Assembly (NCBI GenBank): GCA_956465555.1
Contig: OY101120.1
Coordinates: 558,001 to 622,000, forward strand
DNA: 64,000 nt
Source of the DNA: Nitzschia sp. pyKryTriq1
Taxonomy: Eukaryota > Bacillariophyta > Bacillariophyceae > Bacillariales > Bacillariaceae
Direction: 5' to 3'
Translations under genes and position numbers: made by a program
In this document: piece by piece, positions 1 through 10,182 of the stretch
Layout of the letters: every line of letters starts with the position of its first letter
Numbering within the stretch: the first letter of the stretch is position 1
Notes under the pieces: generated by a model
Database searches by the model: none
Seen by the model: only the letters and a program-made list of their open reading frames with translations
What the model was told of the DNA's origin: nothing

Positions 1-259
1 AGCCTTTTTGACTGTGACAATCATGCCCTTGACCTACTCTATTGCCAACGGTTTGATTGCCGGAATCGGATGCTGGATGGTGATGCAAAGCACCTTCTAC
101 ATCTTGTCCTTGTTCGGTATTGAAAAGCCAGTTTACATGGAGCCCATGAACGAGGATGCGCAAGCCAAGGACGTCAAGAAGATTGACAGCGAAAGGTCGG
201 AGGATATGCCTTCCGAGTTGGACATTCCTGTCGAAGCGATGGGCGAGGAGACCGCCTAA
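1..259 (+). CDS. AzgA-like purine permease, C-terminal fragment
   Basis: The reading frame is open from the window edge (codons in phase with base 2) to a stop at 257-259, so only about 85 C-terminal residues are present. The fragment begins inside a membrane helix (FLTVTIMPLTYSIANGL) and continues through another hydrophobic stretch (IAGIGCWMVMQSTFYIL). A hydrophilic acidic tail of about 45 residues follows. The PLTYSIANG wording with a following hydrophobic helix is typical of the last membrane segments of AzgA-type (NCS2-related) adenine/guanine/hypoxanthine permeases. The family assignment rests on this short stretch only. Inferred role: purine uptake across a membrane. No intron is visible in the part seen. 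Confidence 0.7.
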   Translation, partial: AFLTVTIMPLTYSIANGLIAGIGCWMVMQSTFYILSLFGIEKPVYMEPMNEDAQAKDVKKIDSERSEDMPSELDIPVEAMGEETA

Positions 260-311
260 GGTGTGATGATAGCGCTGCAACCCCGACAGTCGTTGCGTCG
301 AAACACAAGGA

Positions 312-549
312 CATGGCTCCTCGAGCATCAACCCTCCGTGTTTTCATTTGATGCGTTCAGTTTCATGAAAGACAGAAACTAGAGACCTGGACGGAATGTT
401 GGGCAACAAAAGACTTCTTTTGGATGTTCGATGGCTCCTCGAGCATCAACCCTCCGTGTTTTCATTTGATGCGTTCAGTTTCATGAAAGACAGAAACTAG
501 AGACCTGGACGGAATGTTGGGCAACAAAAGACTTCTTTTGGATGTTCGA
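312..549. repeat. 119-bp tandem duplication
   Basis: Bases 312-430 and 431-549 are the same 119-bp unit repeated head to tail, with no mismatch noticed by eye. Each unit starts ATGGCTCCTCGAGCATCAAC and ends GGATGTTCG. It lies just downstream of the permease stop codon, in the gap before the convergent methyltransferase, so it may fall within the 3' UTR of either gene. Near-identity implies a recent duplication or an assembly duplication. Confidence 0.95.
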
Positions 550-678
550 CATCCCCGGTAGCTACAACGGAAATCTTCATGGCAGTTTCGTTTCATTTTT
601 GAAAAGGCATATTTTGTGTAATATACATAGTGAATTTTGAGTACCTTCATTCGAGGCGATATTATACAGTCAACCGTT

Positions 679-1722
679 TCATTTCAACCCAATCCAAATC
701 TTCCGTACTTTGACGTCGTATGTTTGATCTTCGTCGATTACCACGCCCGATCCTGTAAAGGCCGTGAGCGTTTGCTCGGTGAAGTCAATATCAGGTGCTT
801 GTATATTCGGACTGGCATGTTGTTGTTGTTGTTGTTGTTGTTGTGAAAACTGACGTTCGAGCTCGCCCATGAAATCCACGAATCGTTGAGAATCGGTAAC
901 GAGAATCTTCACCTTGGGGTTTCGTATCCAGCCTTCCACGAGTCGACGGGCGACATGACCTGCTAGCTCCTCATTGTACAAGACATCTGCCGCAATGATC
1001 AAATCAGCATATGGCATGGGCAGGGGCTGGTTTCCCATCAAGTCAAAAATTTGTGTTTGCAGCACATCTTTGTTGGTGATTCGCTTATTCTCCATGATAC
1101 CCAATTCTAATTGCTGGAATGTAGTTGGATGAATATCGGTGGCCAGAATACTCTTGGCCCCCAATTCCGCTACCGCTTGGGCTTCGACGCCTACTCCCGC
1201 GCCCAAGATCAAGACCGAGTGATCCTGCATATCAATCGCCAAAGAGGATAAGGAGGATGATTCACTTTTCAGAGCCTGCGCCGCCACGACAGATCCAGGC
1301 CACGAGACAAGACCGAATGGGTCCAGCACTCCACCATTTCTAGCGGTTTCTAATGTCCCATTTTCACTGCTTTGGGCTTGAGACCGCCAATAGGTCTCCA
1401 CCACTTCAGCGGGTTGCTCCCATTCCCAAACTGTGATCTTCCAGTCCGATGAGATGTCAAGTGTTCGAGAACGAAGGTGAGCCTCCTTCCCAGTACTGGA
1501 TACCTCTATTGTTCGTCGTTGCGCTTGTTCTTGTTCCGAATGATTCGTCGTCTTCTTCTTCAAGTCGAGTCTACTAACGCACCTCTCCTCCCTGGGATGA
1601 CGATTCTTCGACGCAGTCGTCGGCATTCGTATTCTTGGCTCAGCAAGAAATCCATGAAACATCCAACCACTGACAGCGTGCACAAACAAGGGGGCGACAA
1701 GAGAACATCCCAAAAGCTTCAT
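679..1722 (-). CDS. METTL21-type protein-lysine methyltransferase
   Basis: A 347-residue SAM-dependent methyltransferase of the METTL21/nicotinamide-N-methyltransferase-like group (PF10294 type). The C-terminal half shows motif I VLILGAGVGVEAQAV, an acidic end of strand 2 in ILATDIHP, and the DLIIAADVLYNEEL motif after strand 4, which in this family lies near the lysine/peptide site. I chose the ATG at 1722 because it opens a hydrophobic leader (MKLLGCSLVAPLFVHAVSGW). An upstream in-frame extension to 1944 runs through TACCGGTA-type intergenic sequence and is unlikely to be coding. The leader could be a signal peptide or signal anchor, which is unusual because most family members are cytosolic. 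A run of CAA codons (815-842) gives a poly-Gln tract of about 9 residues between the Rossmann core and the last strands. The substrate is unknown. Confidence 0.8.
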   Translation of the reverse strand: MKLLGCSLVAPLFVHAVSGWMFHGFLAEPRIRMPTTASKNRHPREERCVSRLDLKKKTTNHSEQEQAQRRTIEVSSTGKEAHLRSRTLDISSDWKITVWEWEQPAEVVETYWRSQAQSSENGTLETARNGGVLDPFGLVSWPGSVVAAQALKSESSSLSSLAIDMQDHSVLILGAGVGVEAQAVAELGAKSILATDIHPTTFQQLELGIMENKRITNKDVLQTQIFDLMGNQPLPMPYADLIIAADVLYNEELAGHVARRLVEGWIRNPKVKILVTDSQRFVDFMGELERQFSQQQQQQQQHASPNIQAPDIDFTEQTLTAFTGSGVVIDEDQTYDVKVRKIWIGLK

Positions 1723-2648
1723 CGTATAAGGAAACGACGAGCATAAAGACAGTTTGCGGATGTCCAATCTGCGCTGCTCTGGTATGATAATATCACCATC
1801 GACAATCGACACAGCTTTACATACCGGTACTGGTACCGGTAGTACACCGTACCAGTACTGTACCAGTACTGTAGCAGAGAGGCCGTTCGACACGCTATCA
1901 CGGTTGTTGCATGCATGTTGCATCGTCTGTACCGGTACGTACATACCATACGTGCGTGCTTGGTCGGTGCGTATGGCGAGTAGTGGCGATCATCGTTTAC
2001 TGAACTCGATTAATGGTTACTTATGGGTTTCGGATCTGAAATATGCCCCGATTTTATGTGGGGACAGCAACTACTATTCATCGTCGGACGGAACAAGGCG
2101 AAGACTGAAGTTCAAAGAACCTTCTTGTGCGTGTTGGCAAGGTGTTGGGTGCGTGCGTGACATCTCCGCTCAAAATAGTGGTTCTCTTTTGTTTCTCTTT
2201 GTTCCGGTCATCATCAGGTCCCGGTTCCGCTCTCCATTTTTGATTTCTTGAATCTTTCCATCTACCAGGCAGACTACTCTACTCTCTCTACTACTACTCT
2301 CTTTAGCTACTACTAGCTACTAGTAGTAGCTACCGGTACTACTACTCTCTCTACTACTAGTAGTAGTAGTAGTAGAGAGAGAGAGAGTAGAGTACTCGCG
2401 TAGAGCTAGTAGTAGACTAGTAGACCATCGTTCGAAAGATGATGCAAAAGCTAGAGAATGTCAGCATCTATGTGGCAGATAACATATTACACGTAGAGAC
2501 GGTAGTGCTTGTTGTTCTACGACTACTATAGCCAGAGGAGTGAAAAAGTTCAAAATGTTTGCAGCATTATATAGACAGGTGTATGCTTATCTACTAGAGA
2601 GTAGTACAAGGACGGACCACTTCTCGGCAGTACTCGTACGAGTAGTCA
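1723..2648. other. Intergenic, TACCGGTA and CTAGTAG rich
   Basis: No gene is supported here. Around 1818-1880 there is a dense cluster of overlapping GGTACC, ACCGGTA and CAGTAC words. From about 2268 to 2420 the DNA is built almost entirely of CTACTACT/CTAGTAG and GAGAGAG runs that can fold back on themselves. An apparent reading frame at 1754-2251 on the plus strand crosses these words and looks accidental. Confidence 0.75.
2268..2420. repeat. CTACTAG/CTCTACT simple-sequence repeat
   Basis: A low-complexity block of CTACTACTCT, TAGTAGTAG and GAGAGAGAGTAG units. The two halves are roughly reverse complements of each other, so the block can form long imperfect hairpins. Similar shorter blocks recur through the window, for example near 3990-4045, 4455-4510, 28440-28530 and 63330-63460. 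Confidence 0.85.
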
Positions 2649-3533
2649 TCATGCTGCGGCGGCAACTGCGACTCCAAATCGATCAAATCCTTGTGATCCT
2701 TGTAAACATTGCAAATTCCGTTGAAATTTGTCTGCATCACTGGGGTCGACTCTTTGCGCCATGATTGCATTTTCTAGAAGCAATTCCATGGCAAGAATCA
2801 CTCTCTGCGTGTCCATCGAGCACTCGTTGAGAACAAGCGCATAGTTGTTCAGGACAGATAGCTTCAACGTACTCCAGAAAGGAGATGCAGATCGTCGCTT
2901 CAAAATAGTTCGATGGATCGGACCAAGCAACGCCAAGGACTTGCGCAGGTAATATGATCTCGAATCAGGAATGCGGAGACCAACGAAAGCACAGAGAATG
3001 CTAAGGCTAGAGGGTTCGGGATAAAGGGGAGGAAGATTTATGAGACCTTTCCCCCAACGTGGTGACTAGTAGCCATATAGCAGTTGAAGGCAGGTAAGCA
3101 ACACTTACTTGTATCCGAGTACCCACGAGATACCACATCTACACATGTCATCGATCTTTTTACTAGGAAGCAAAGGATTGATTTTCAAGAATTTGAGGTT
3201 TAGGAGGCAAAGTTTCTCTTGTCTGGAAACTGTCGTCACTGCGACAGGAGCTGCGGAAGATCTGTTATTTTGAGCCATCGGGAGCAACAAAAGATTAGAA
3301 CAATCCTCAAAATAGTATTCAATACTTTGATCGTTGGCTTTGTTGCCAGACGAGTGATATGAAGAATGGTGCATATGTGTCCGCCTGGCCCCTCTGCTAT
3401 CAGTATGATCATTCTTACTGATACGATTCTGGTCTGCACATGCCCGTAAGAGGATATTGAATCCTTTCGCTAGGTTCCCTGTATGGATTGCATCAACGGC
3501 GGCATTGTTCAATTGAATTGCTGTGGAGTTCAT
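2649..3533 (-). CDS. Unrecognised family protein, paralogue A (two exons)
   Basis: The gene model is complement(join(2649..3006,3109..3533)), 260 residues. Exon 1 starts MNSTAIQLNNAAVDAIHTG and ends in phase with ...SWVLGY plus two bases. The donor is GTAAGT and the acceptor CTCTAG, giving a 102-nt intron. Exon 2 continues LSILCAFVGLRIPDS and ends in a run of alanines. I do not recognise the family. The N-terminal AIxLNNxAxDAxHTGxLxxGFNILL and the C-terminal LxVLNNYAxVLxECSxDTxxV stretches are helical, and the spacing of small residues recalls TPR-like repeats, but this is only an impression. No signal peptide or membrane segment is seen. The next gene (4762-5542) is a clear tandem paralogue with the intron at the identical codon position, which strongly supports both models. 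The middle of exon 1 (His/Ser/Asn rich) is the least conserved part. Confidence 0.75.
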
Positions 3534-4047
3534 GGTTACGAATGAGATAATATACTTGTGATAGATGCTTCGATTTGTAAAAGAATGGGTAAATTGAGTT
3601 TCTGAAATTAATGTTGTTTGGGACGAAGATGCCGCCGAATTCGGAAACTGCAGACGCACGGCGGTGGTGTCCTCTCCTCGCGGCTCGCGGGCCGGCGGGC
3701 TCCATCATGAACTGTCTGTGTCTTCGTCCTGCTCTTTCTGTGAGTATGTACAAGTACCAGGTACGAGTACCGCGCGCGGTACTGGTAGTCGTAGCTCTCT
3801 TGTTGAACTTTCTTTCGTTCGCACTGACTTCACCAATCAACTGGGAAGGGGGGGCAACTTTGCCGCAGGCGCGTGGGAACGCGGGCGGAGGGGCGAATGG
3901 GCCAGGTTTGCTTCAGGAAATATATGCCCGGTGGGGGTCGGACAACGTATGCTGTTCTTGTTCACACGCAGATAGTTGTGTTGATACCGGCCTCTACTAC
4001 TAGCTGGCAGTAGTAGCTCTCTCTACTCTCTACTCTAGAGTAGCTAG
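3534..4047. other. Intergenic spacer between paralogues
   Basis: No supported gene. The region contains GTACCAGGTACGAGTACC-type words (about 3750-3785) and a CTACTAG/CTCTACT run at about 3990-4045. Overlapping plus-strand frames at 3611-4003 have no recognisable content and overlap the presumed 5' leader of paralogue A. Confidence 0.6.
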
Positions 4048-4202
4048 TATATCGTAAAGCAGCGAAAAAGTGCAGTCTAATTTAGTTGCTACCTTGACGG
4101 TTGAGAGAAATTAATCTCCTCCCCGCCGGAACGATACCATCTACGCCAGACAGTCCAATTGATTGACTCAATGGACTCTTTTCACCCTTTCGGGATCATC
4201 AG
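4048..4202. repeat. Dispersed 155-bp repeat, copy 1
   Basis: The block from TATATCGTAAAGCAGCG to TTTCGGGATCATCAG matches 15926-16082 almost exactly: one 2-nt indel near the start and one A/G change. Flanking sequences differ, so this is a dispersed element and not a segmental duplication. It carries no coding capacity. A shorter diverged relative appears near 61672-61735 (CTACCTTGACG ... GCCGGAACGA). No terminal inverted repeats are obvious. Confidence 0.9.
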
Positions 4203-4761
4203 CGCTAATCTGCACATCTCAAGAGACGATGGAACCTAGTCCTATGCTTGCAGCTTTCCTCGACCTCAATAATTGAGTTGAGTAGTAGCTCGGGCTGTTC
4301 CCAGTGGGCACGTAGAATTGCAAGCTTCTCTTCCATGCATAACTGGCAACGTAGGACTCCGAACGTCTTCATACAACTAATTGCTTTGCCTTGCCATAAA
4401 ATTTCAACCTCGGTACGATCTCGAATGATTTGGGGACTGTACTGAACCTCCCTAGTAGTAGAGAGTCTACTCTCTCTACTACTCTAGCTAGAGCTAGTAG
4501 TAGAGAGTTTAGTTGTTGTTGTGCCTTGTGCGTTGTGGTTCTCCTGTGACAATAATACCTGGTACCGGTACGTACCGGTACTATCTACCATGATTGCGAC
4601 GTATAAGGAGCCCAAGAAGCGTCGCTGCTCGACGACGACCGCTACTACTACTTCTTTACGATATACTCTAGTAATAGTAGACGTCGGTACACATACAATT
4701 TATAAGGGGCCATGGTCAAGTGCAGTTATTGGTGGAAGCTTCATCTTTATTCGAGAGTTGA
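4203..4761. other. Intergenic spacer downstream of paralogue B
   Basis: No supported gene. The region holds a CTCTACTACTCTAGCTAGAG run (about 4455-4510) and a TACCGGTA cluster at about 4559-4585. It lies between the dispersed repeat and the stop codon of paralogue B. Confidence 0.6.
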
Positions 4762-5542
4762 CTATGCGGCTGCCGCAACAATATCGTTCATGTTCAGAAT
4801 GTCCAAGCTCCGCTGAAAGTTGATGGCGTCAATGGGGTCCAACTGTTGTTCGTCTGCTTCTGCTGTGCTCCGTAGCAAGATCTTCATGTTCGACGTGACA
4901 TTATGCGTGTCCAGCGAACATTCTCGTAGGACGAAAGCATAATTATTAAGAACTGCCAATTTCAAAGTAGTCCAGAAGAGGGAGGACGACGTTCGCCTTA
5001 ACACAGTTCGCTGAATCGGACCCAACAAGGCCATTGCCTTTCTCAAATAGTAGCAGCCAGAATCAGGTATCCGAAGTCCGACGAAGGCACAAAGAATGCT
5101 CAAGCTGGAAATTGTAGAAGGGAGCAGTATCCAATGTAAGTGACTCAATTGTGCAGAACAAAAAGGAGCATTTTTTTCGATGGACTCACTTGTAACCAAG
5201 TACCCACGACACCCCACAGCTACACATGCTGTCTAGCTGACTATTTGAAAGGGGGGATCCGATCCTGAGGAACTTGAGACATAGCAAGTTTTGTGGGCTC
5301 ACTACATTCTTGCGAGTATTCCGCATAAGGATATTGGAGCAATCCTCGAAAATGTATTCAAAAATGTGGCTATGCGTTTCGATCCCCGGTTTGTGCTTGT
5401 GTACTCCATGGTTGTGATTTTTGCTGCTCATTCGACTTTGACGAGCACATGCCTTCAGGAGGATATTGAATCCTGTTGCTAAGTCACCAGTATGTAGCGC
5501 ATCAATGGCGGTGTTGTTGAGATGCATCGAAGTAGAGTTCAT
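4762..5542 (-). CDS. Unrecognised family protein, paralogue B (two exons)
   Basis: The gene model is complement(join(4762..5104,5190..5542)), 231 residues. Exon 1 starts MNSTSMHLNNTAIDALHTG. The donor is GTGAGT and the acceptor TTCCAG, giving an 85-nt intron that interrupts the same codon as in paralogue A (SWVLGY | N LSILCAFVGLRIPDS). Exon 2 contains LRKAMALLGPIQRTVLRRT and LAVLNNYAFVLRECSLDT, parallel to paralogue A, and both proteins end in a short poly-Ala. Conservation of exon structure and of both protein halves, with divergent DNA between, shows an old tandem duplication under selection. The function is unknown. A TPR-like helical fold is a guess. Confidence 0.75.
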
Positions 5543-6620
5543 GGTGAAGTGCAAAAATACCGGTATGTGGGAGAGTAGAGCGTAGAAACGAGTTTGATTT
5601 TTTGTGATGCACAGCTGTTGTCGGGCGCGGTTGTGCGGTTGTGGCTGTTGAGTTTTGTTTCCCAACAAACGCCGAGGCAGAACGAGAACCGAAGCACATA
5701 CACGCGGGAAGACAGCGAGAGGAGCATTTGTCGCCCGAGTTTTCAATCTCCGGATTCCGCCAAACATAATGGAAATCTTCGCAACTCGCCGCTACACGTA
5801 CGAGTACAGTACAAGTACAGAACACAGCTGCTGCCATCTGTCACTCTGCCAGAAGCGAGCAGCGCTCTCAACTAAACTGAGAGCGCTCTTCTGGCTTGGG
5901 TTGCGTGGCTCCTTGAAAAAGAGAACAGAGGAATTCCGCGCCAATCAACCCTGATGACACCGACTTTCGGTAGAATCAAATTTCAAATATGCCTCGATTT
6001 TCTTTTCTTGACAACAACCACTCGACCGGTAATACAGAACGGCGGGAAAGAATTATGACGAAAATTCTTATGGTTCTCTTCTCTTGCCTTCGGATGACGA
6101 CGTGCGTGTGTTTTACGTTCGTTTTACTGTGCTCGTACCAAGCTCGCACTGTAGATTGCCAATTGCCATGCGTGCGGTAAAGCAGGAGATGTGGTACCGG
6201 TACAGTAACGGTAGGAATGAATAGTCCATCCGATACCCAGCAGCCAGCAGCTGTACTATTACAGTAGTGGAGCTACCGTACAGGTTGACTGCCCCCACAT
6301 ACATCATCTCTCTACCGGTAGAGGAGACAGTTGGATTGTAGTATCAATAACGACGGCACGATAATACATACCCGTAAGAGTAGTGCGATATAGTAGTACT
6401 GTTACTATCTGCCGCTCTCTCTCTACTACCTAAAAGTAGAGAGAGTGCGCAAAAAAATGTCACAGTCGCTCTTATATATCTACCGGAGTGCTTAACTCTC
6501 AGCAGCAGAGTAGGTGGTCTAAAGGCATCGAGCTTTGGCTTTTCTAGCTATCAGGACATCCGCGTCTTAGTTATATATTTAGGAGCGGCTTCGCAGGACT
6601 CCAATCTACCGGTATCGAGG
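5543..6620. other. Intergenic, with a strong hairpin
   Basis: No supported gene. It contains the inverted repeat at 5848-5895, several TACCGGTA words (5568, 6194, 6312, 6610) and a CTCTCTACTACC/GTAGAGAGAG run near 6413-6445. The start of paralogue B and the end of the PNGase gene bound it, so it should hold the promoter of paralogue B. Confidence 0.6.
5848..5895. other. Hairpin-forming inverted repeat
   Basis: Left arm GCCAGAAG, a 5-nt bulge, AGCGCTCTCA; loop ACTAAAC; right arm TGAGAGCGCT then CTTCTGGC. That gives 18 perfect base pairs with one bulge. It lies about 300 bp upstream of the paralogue B start codon. It could be a small foldback element or a structured RNA; nothing further can be read from it. 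Confidence 0.85.
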
Positions 6621-9600
6621 CTAGTCCTGCGAGTGCTCACAAGCACCGGTGCCAATATTTTCAGTCAATCTCGATAAGGTTTGATTCAAGGCCTCAAGAT
6701 CGATGGAAACTGGAATCGTGGCCTTGAAGTCTTGATTGGTTCCATAAATCTCGAACCCAAGGCCTCGCAGTAAGCTGAGACCGCCTTCTACTCTCGTGAT
6801 CTGATCAGCTACCTTGTTGCTTAGTTTGAAACTTCGGAATCGTGGCGAAAAGGGTTCTTTCGTTGCATTCTTCAAATATTTAATCGCGGTTGCCAAGGCG
6901 TCCGTCGCTATCGATGGAGAATTCCACTCCATCACACGAGTCATAGCTTCGTCCAAGGTACTAGGTCCCCCTACCGGCCCTGCTTGGAGCGATTGTCCAT
7001 CCAGGGGTCCAGGATCCAGTGCTCGGCCCATCTTCTGCTCTTCGGCAACTAACCCAACTGCCGTTGCCGCCGCTGATGTTGGATCGTTCCCTTCTGCCAC
7101 AAACTTCTCAAAGAACTCTTTTATGCGCCCTGCAGTATCCACGGGGGATGATCTAGGCTTTTGCTCTGCGAAAAGATACGGATTCTCCTTTGTGTCTCTT
7201 GATGCATCGTTCGCGCATACTTTCATCTCCTGGCAGGATAGTTCTAGCATGGACAGAATTTCTTTGCTTTCTTGCGGGATGCGCTGAAGCCAAGAGTCGA
7301 GCAATGCTTCGATTTGCAGTTCTCCGCCCCTACAGGCCATGCCTACTGCTTGCCTTGATTCACCTGCCGGGACCACAACTTGACCCGAAACAGCGTCCAG
7401 CACAACAAACGACGGTATCCCCCTTACCCCATACGTTTTATTGAGAGCTTGTCTGACCATCTGCAGTTGATCGAATGGAATGGCTTGCCACGGCATGGTG
7501 CCGAAATAGTTCTGGAAGCTGTTGACATCCCGATCGGAACTTACAAAGACTATTTCCAACCCATGAGTGGGACAATGATCCTTGAGATGTGCGTACATCT
7601 CAGCTAGCATAGGTGTGAACTGACGGCAAGGTCCACACCAGTGCGCTGAAAAGTAAAGGCCAACCAACCGAGCATTATGTAGGGCTTCCGATGTTGGGAG
7701 ACGCATGGTGTTGTTCGTCAGCAGCTGAGGGCCCAGTGAATTGTTGAAGAAGCCTATTTCCAGAGGGACTTCGTAAGCAGGCACTCCGGAAACTTTTGAT
7801 TCCCAGACAATTCCCTCGTCATCGCTGGGCACGAGGGGTGGAGGTAAAAGATGAAAGGTATTCCAAGCGTTTTCCTTCGTCGTGATCTCCAGCGTGGTGC
7901 CATCTATCCGAGACAAAGGATATGATGATGCGTCTAGTAGATAGAGTGGTACACCAGGTTTTGTCGTGTATCCTGAATACCGCCCACTGTTGGATTGGAT
8001 AAAGGATGAAAAAGCAAGTCGCTTCTGTTCTTCTGTGGCAAGAAGTTGTGTCTTAAGGGGCATAGCACTCTCCGGTAGACGACATGCCACTTTCGATGGA
8101 TATGTGTATCGTTCCGTGCGCAGCTTGAGTGGAGGTCGTAGTGGGTCGACTTGCAAAATGATTTCGTATCCTTCCGATGGGCAGTCTTCCAAAGTACTAC
8201 AAAAAGACCAATCAGGGTGAGCATCGACTTGGCCGATGAAGGCGACTCCTTTTTTCAAAAACTTGTCTTTCTTCCAGCCACCTAACCGCGCCATGTCCAA
8301 AGTCTTTACTTTTGGATCCTCTTCGCATTTTCCGTTCATGATCACGATGCGGTGGGATGGTAGTTTGGCGACAAAATCCTTCGCATCTGCCCATCTTACA
8401 AAAGATTGTGACTGCAGGACGCACCCCAGACACTCCTGATCTACCACAACTATCGAAACAGTGTCTGGCTCCCCAATGGCACATGCCGCACCAGCCACTT
8501 TGATTCCATCATGCCGCCCCAATGGTTTTGGCCGTACTTGGAGAGATAATTGGCTTGATAGGGGTGGTGAAAAGGCCTCGACCTCGAATCCAGCTACGTG
8601 CTTTTCCTTTTCTTCGGATTTGGCAGCTGTTCCTTCTTTGGATTTTCCGGCTTCCTGTCGTGATCGTTTCCACGCCAAGGACCCACTGATACGGCCTCGG
8701 CCGTATTTCTCTTGCGGCGTCCAGTCGGTCGATTGTTTGAACAACTGCAACTCGGCATCCTCTAGTTGTCGACGTCTGTTGAGCTCCTCGCGAGCTGACT
8801 TGGTCAGATTCTGTCCCAGTTCCTGATTCAGCTCTCGAATGATATGCGCGGTAGCATTTTCACTGGTAGTATGGGTACGTCGACGGGTCTGAAAATCGTC
8901 AGTGAGAAATTTACGTGTGTACCGAGGCGTCACATCCACCACATGATCCGAAGCAATCGCAATCATATAACACAATCCATCCTTGCCCCATCCGTATTCA
9001 TACATGCTGGGTTTGTCAATGATTCCTTCACAGGAGTCTGCCATAATCCAATTGTCTCCCAGTCGCACTTCGGTCCACAAATGGTCGCTCAAATCTAGGA
9101 CCAGCCTCGTTTCAAAGCCTGCTGCGCGACAAAACAAGCCAAACAGATTCGAGTATTCTCCGCAACGGCCCTTTCTTGTATCCATCAATTTTCGAGCTTT
9201 GTTGTATCGCGGGAAAGTAGTAGTATTTTCCTTGCATTCAGGACAGTAGTAGACTTGTGATGGTAACAATTCAAATAAATGATTTAGTGAGTGGAGGCAG
9301 CAAGCTCAAGTTCTGTTCTTTCCATCGTGATGTACAGACACACAGTCAGTACTCCTACATACCTTCTACTCTTTTTGCGTTGCCCTCGTTTTCTTCTTCA
9401 GTTTCTGGGCCTCGGACCGTCTTCATTTCACACTCCTTGCATCCACACTTGACACAGGGAGGTGCATTCACCCAGGTCATGAACTTTGGGAACCATCGGC
9501 AGAGACGCTGCAAGAAGAGCGCATTCGAATCGTCGGCTAGCAGCCGATCGTGATCCGGCCGACTATACGGACCGGTGGCATTTCGCAAATCATCCCAGGG

Positions 9601-10182
9601 AATCACATCTTCCCGGCACTCTTTGAGCCATTCAATATTTTCCCAATTCTGCACGGTCCGCATGGAGGACTGAATCCTCTCTTTAAACTTGTTATCATCC
9701 ACAGTCTCCATTTTATCTTCCTCCGTGTCGTTTAGCGCTGTCTTGTCTTCGTCGTCGTCGTGAGGTTCTATCGGAGGAACCAAATTTGAATTGGTACTAC
9801 CGGTGGGTTTTGCGTTTAAATTCTCTTCTGCTGGGATGTTCTTCGTTTTACTTTTTGAAGCCGTCTCTTCTAGCACGCGGCTGCTTCCCTCCGCCAGAGG
9901 TGTCTGCTTGGACGGAAGACCGTTGTTGTTGATGTAGGTGTTACTGCTTGAAGATTTGAGCGGAAAGGTGGTCGAAAATGCGGTTGTGGCAGTGAAACAG
10001 ACGACTATGAGGAGGGGAAACCAACGAAATCGGGCCAACGCCAACGCTCCTCTCGATCGATTGAGGTTGTGTCGGAAATTTCTCCTAGAAGGCGGCGGCG
10101 CCGAGACTTTGAATATTCTGTTTTGTGGTGAAGCGTGATGAGCAGCGAGTGTGTTACGGAGGACATTAACACCTTGGGTCAT
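6621..10182 (-). CDS. Peptide:N-glycanase fused to thioredoxin and PUB domains
   Basis: The gene model is complement(join(6621..9253,9363..10182)), 1150 residues. The donor is GTATGT and the intron is 109 nt. The splice joins ...KRVE to VYYCPEC..FPRYN, exactly as in NGLY1/Png1. Family knowledge: PNGase cleaves the Asn-glycan bond of misfolded glycoproteins during ER-associated degradation. Seen: Zn-binding CxxC pairs at about C243/C246 and C277/C280, then the transglutaminase-fold triad C304 (RCGEYSNLF), H331 (DHLWTEV) and D346 (ADSCE). A domain at about 520-640 resembles ILEI/FAM3 (weak). A nucleoredoxin-like thioredoxin domain has WCGPC at 812-816 and GIPSFVVLD. A C-terminal PUB domain (p97-binding in other proteins) lies at about 1048-1135. 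Near the N terminus, RFRWFPLLIVVCFTATTAF suggests a signal anchor. Animal PNGase has an N-terminal PUB; here it is C-terminal. Confidence 0.9.

Noticed and set aside
1754-2251. Plus-strand frame of 165 codons
   Set aside because: It begins inside the methyltransferase leader region and crosses the TACCGGTA cluster; composition is that of intergenic DNA.
2268-2420. Regular repeats that might suggest a CRISPR-like array
   Set aside because: Simple CTACTAG runs with no unique spacers; the DNA is eukaryotic.
3611-4003. Plus-strand frame of 130 codons with a hydrophobic stretch
   Set aside because: It overlaps the 5' region of paralogue A, crosses GTACCAGGTACGAG-type words and has no recognisable domain.
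6490-6600. Possible tRNA-like fold near GGTGGTCTAAAGGC
   Set aside because: No complete cloverleaf with acceptor stem and T-loop GGTTCRA could be laid out; no tRNA or rRNA gene was found anywhere in the window by eye.
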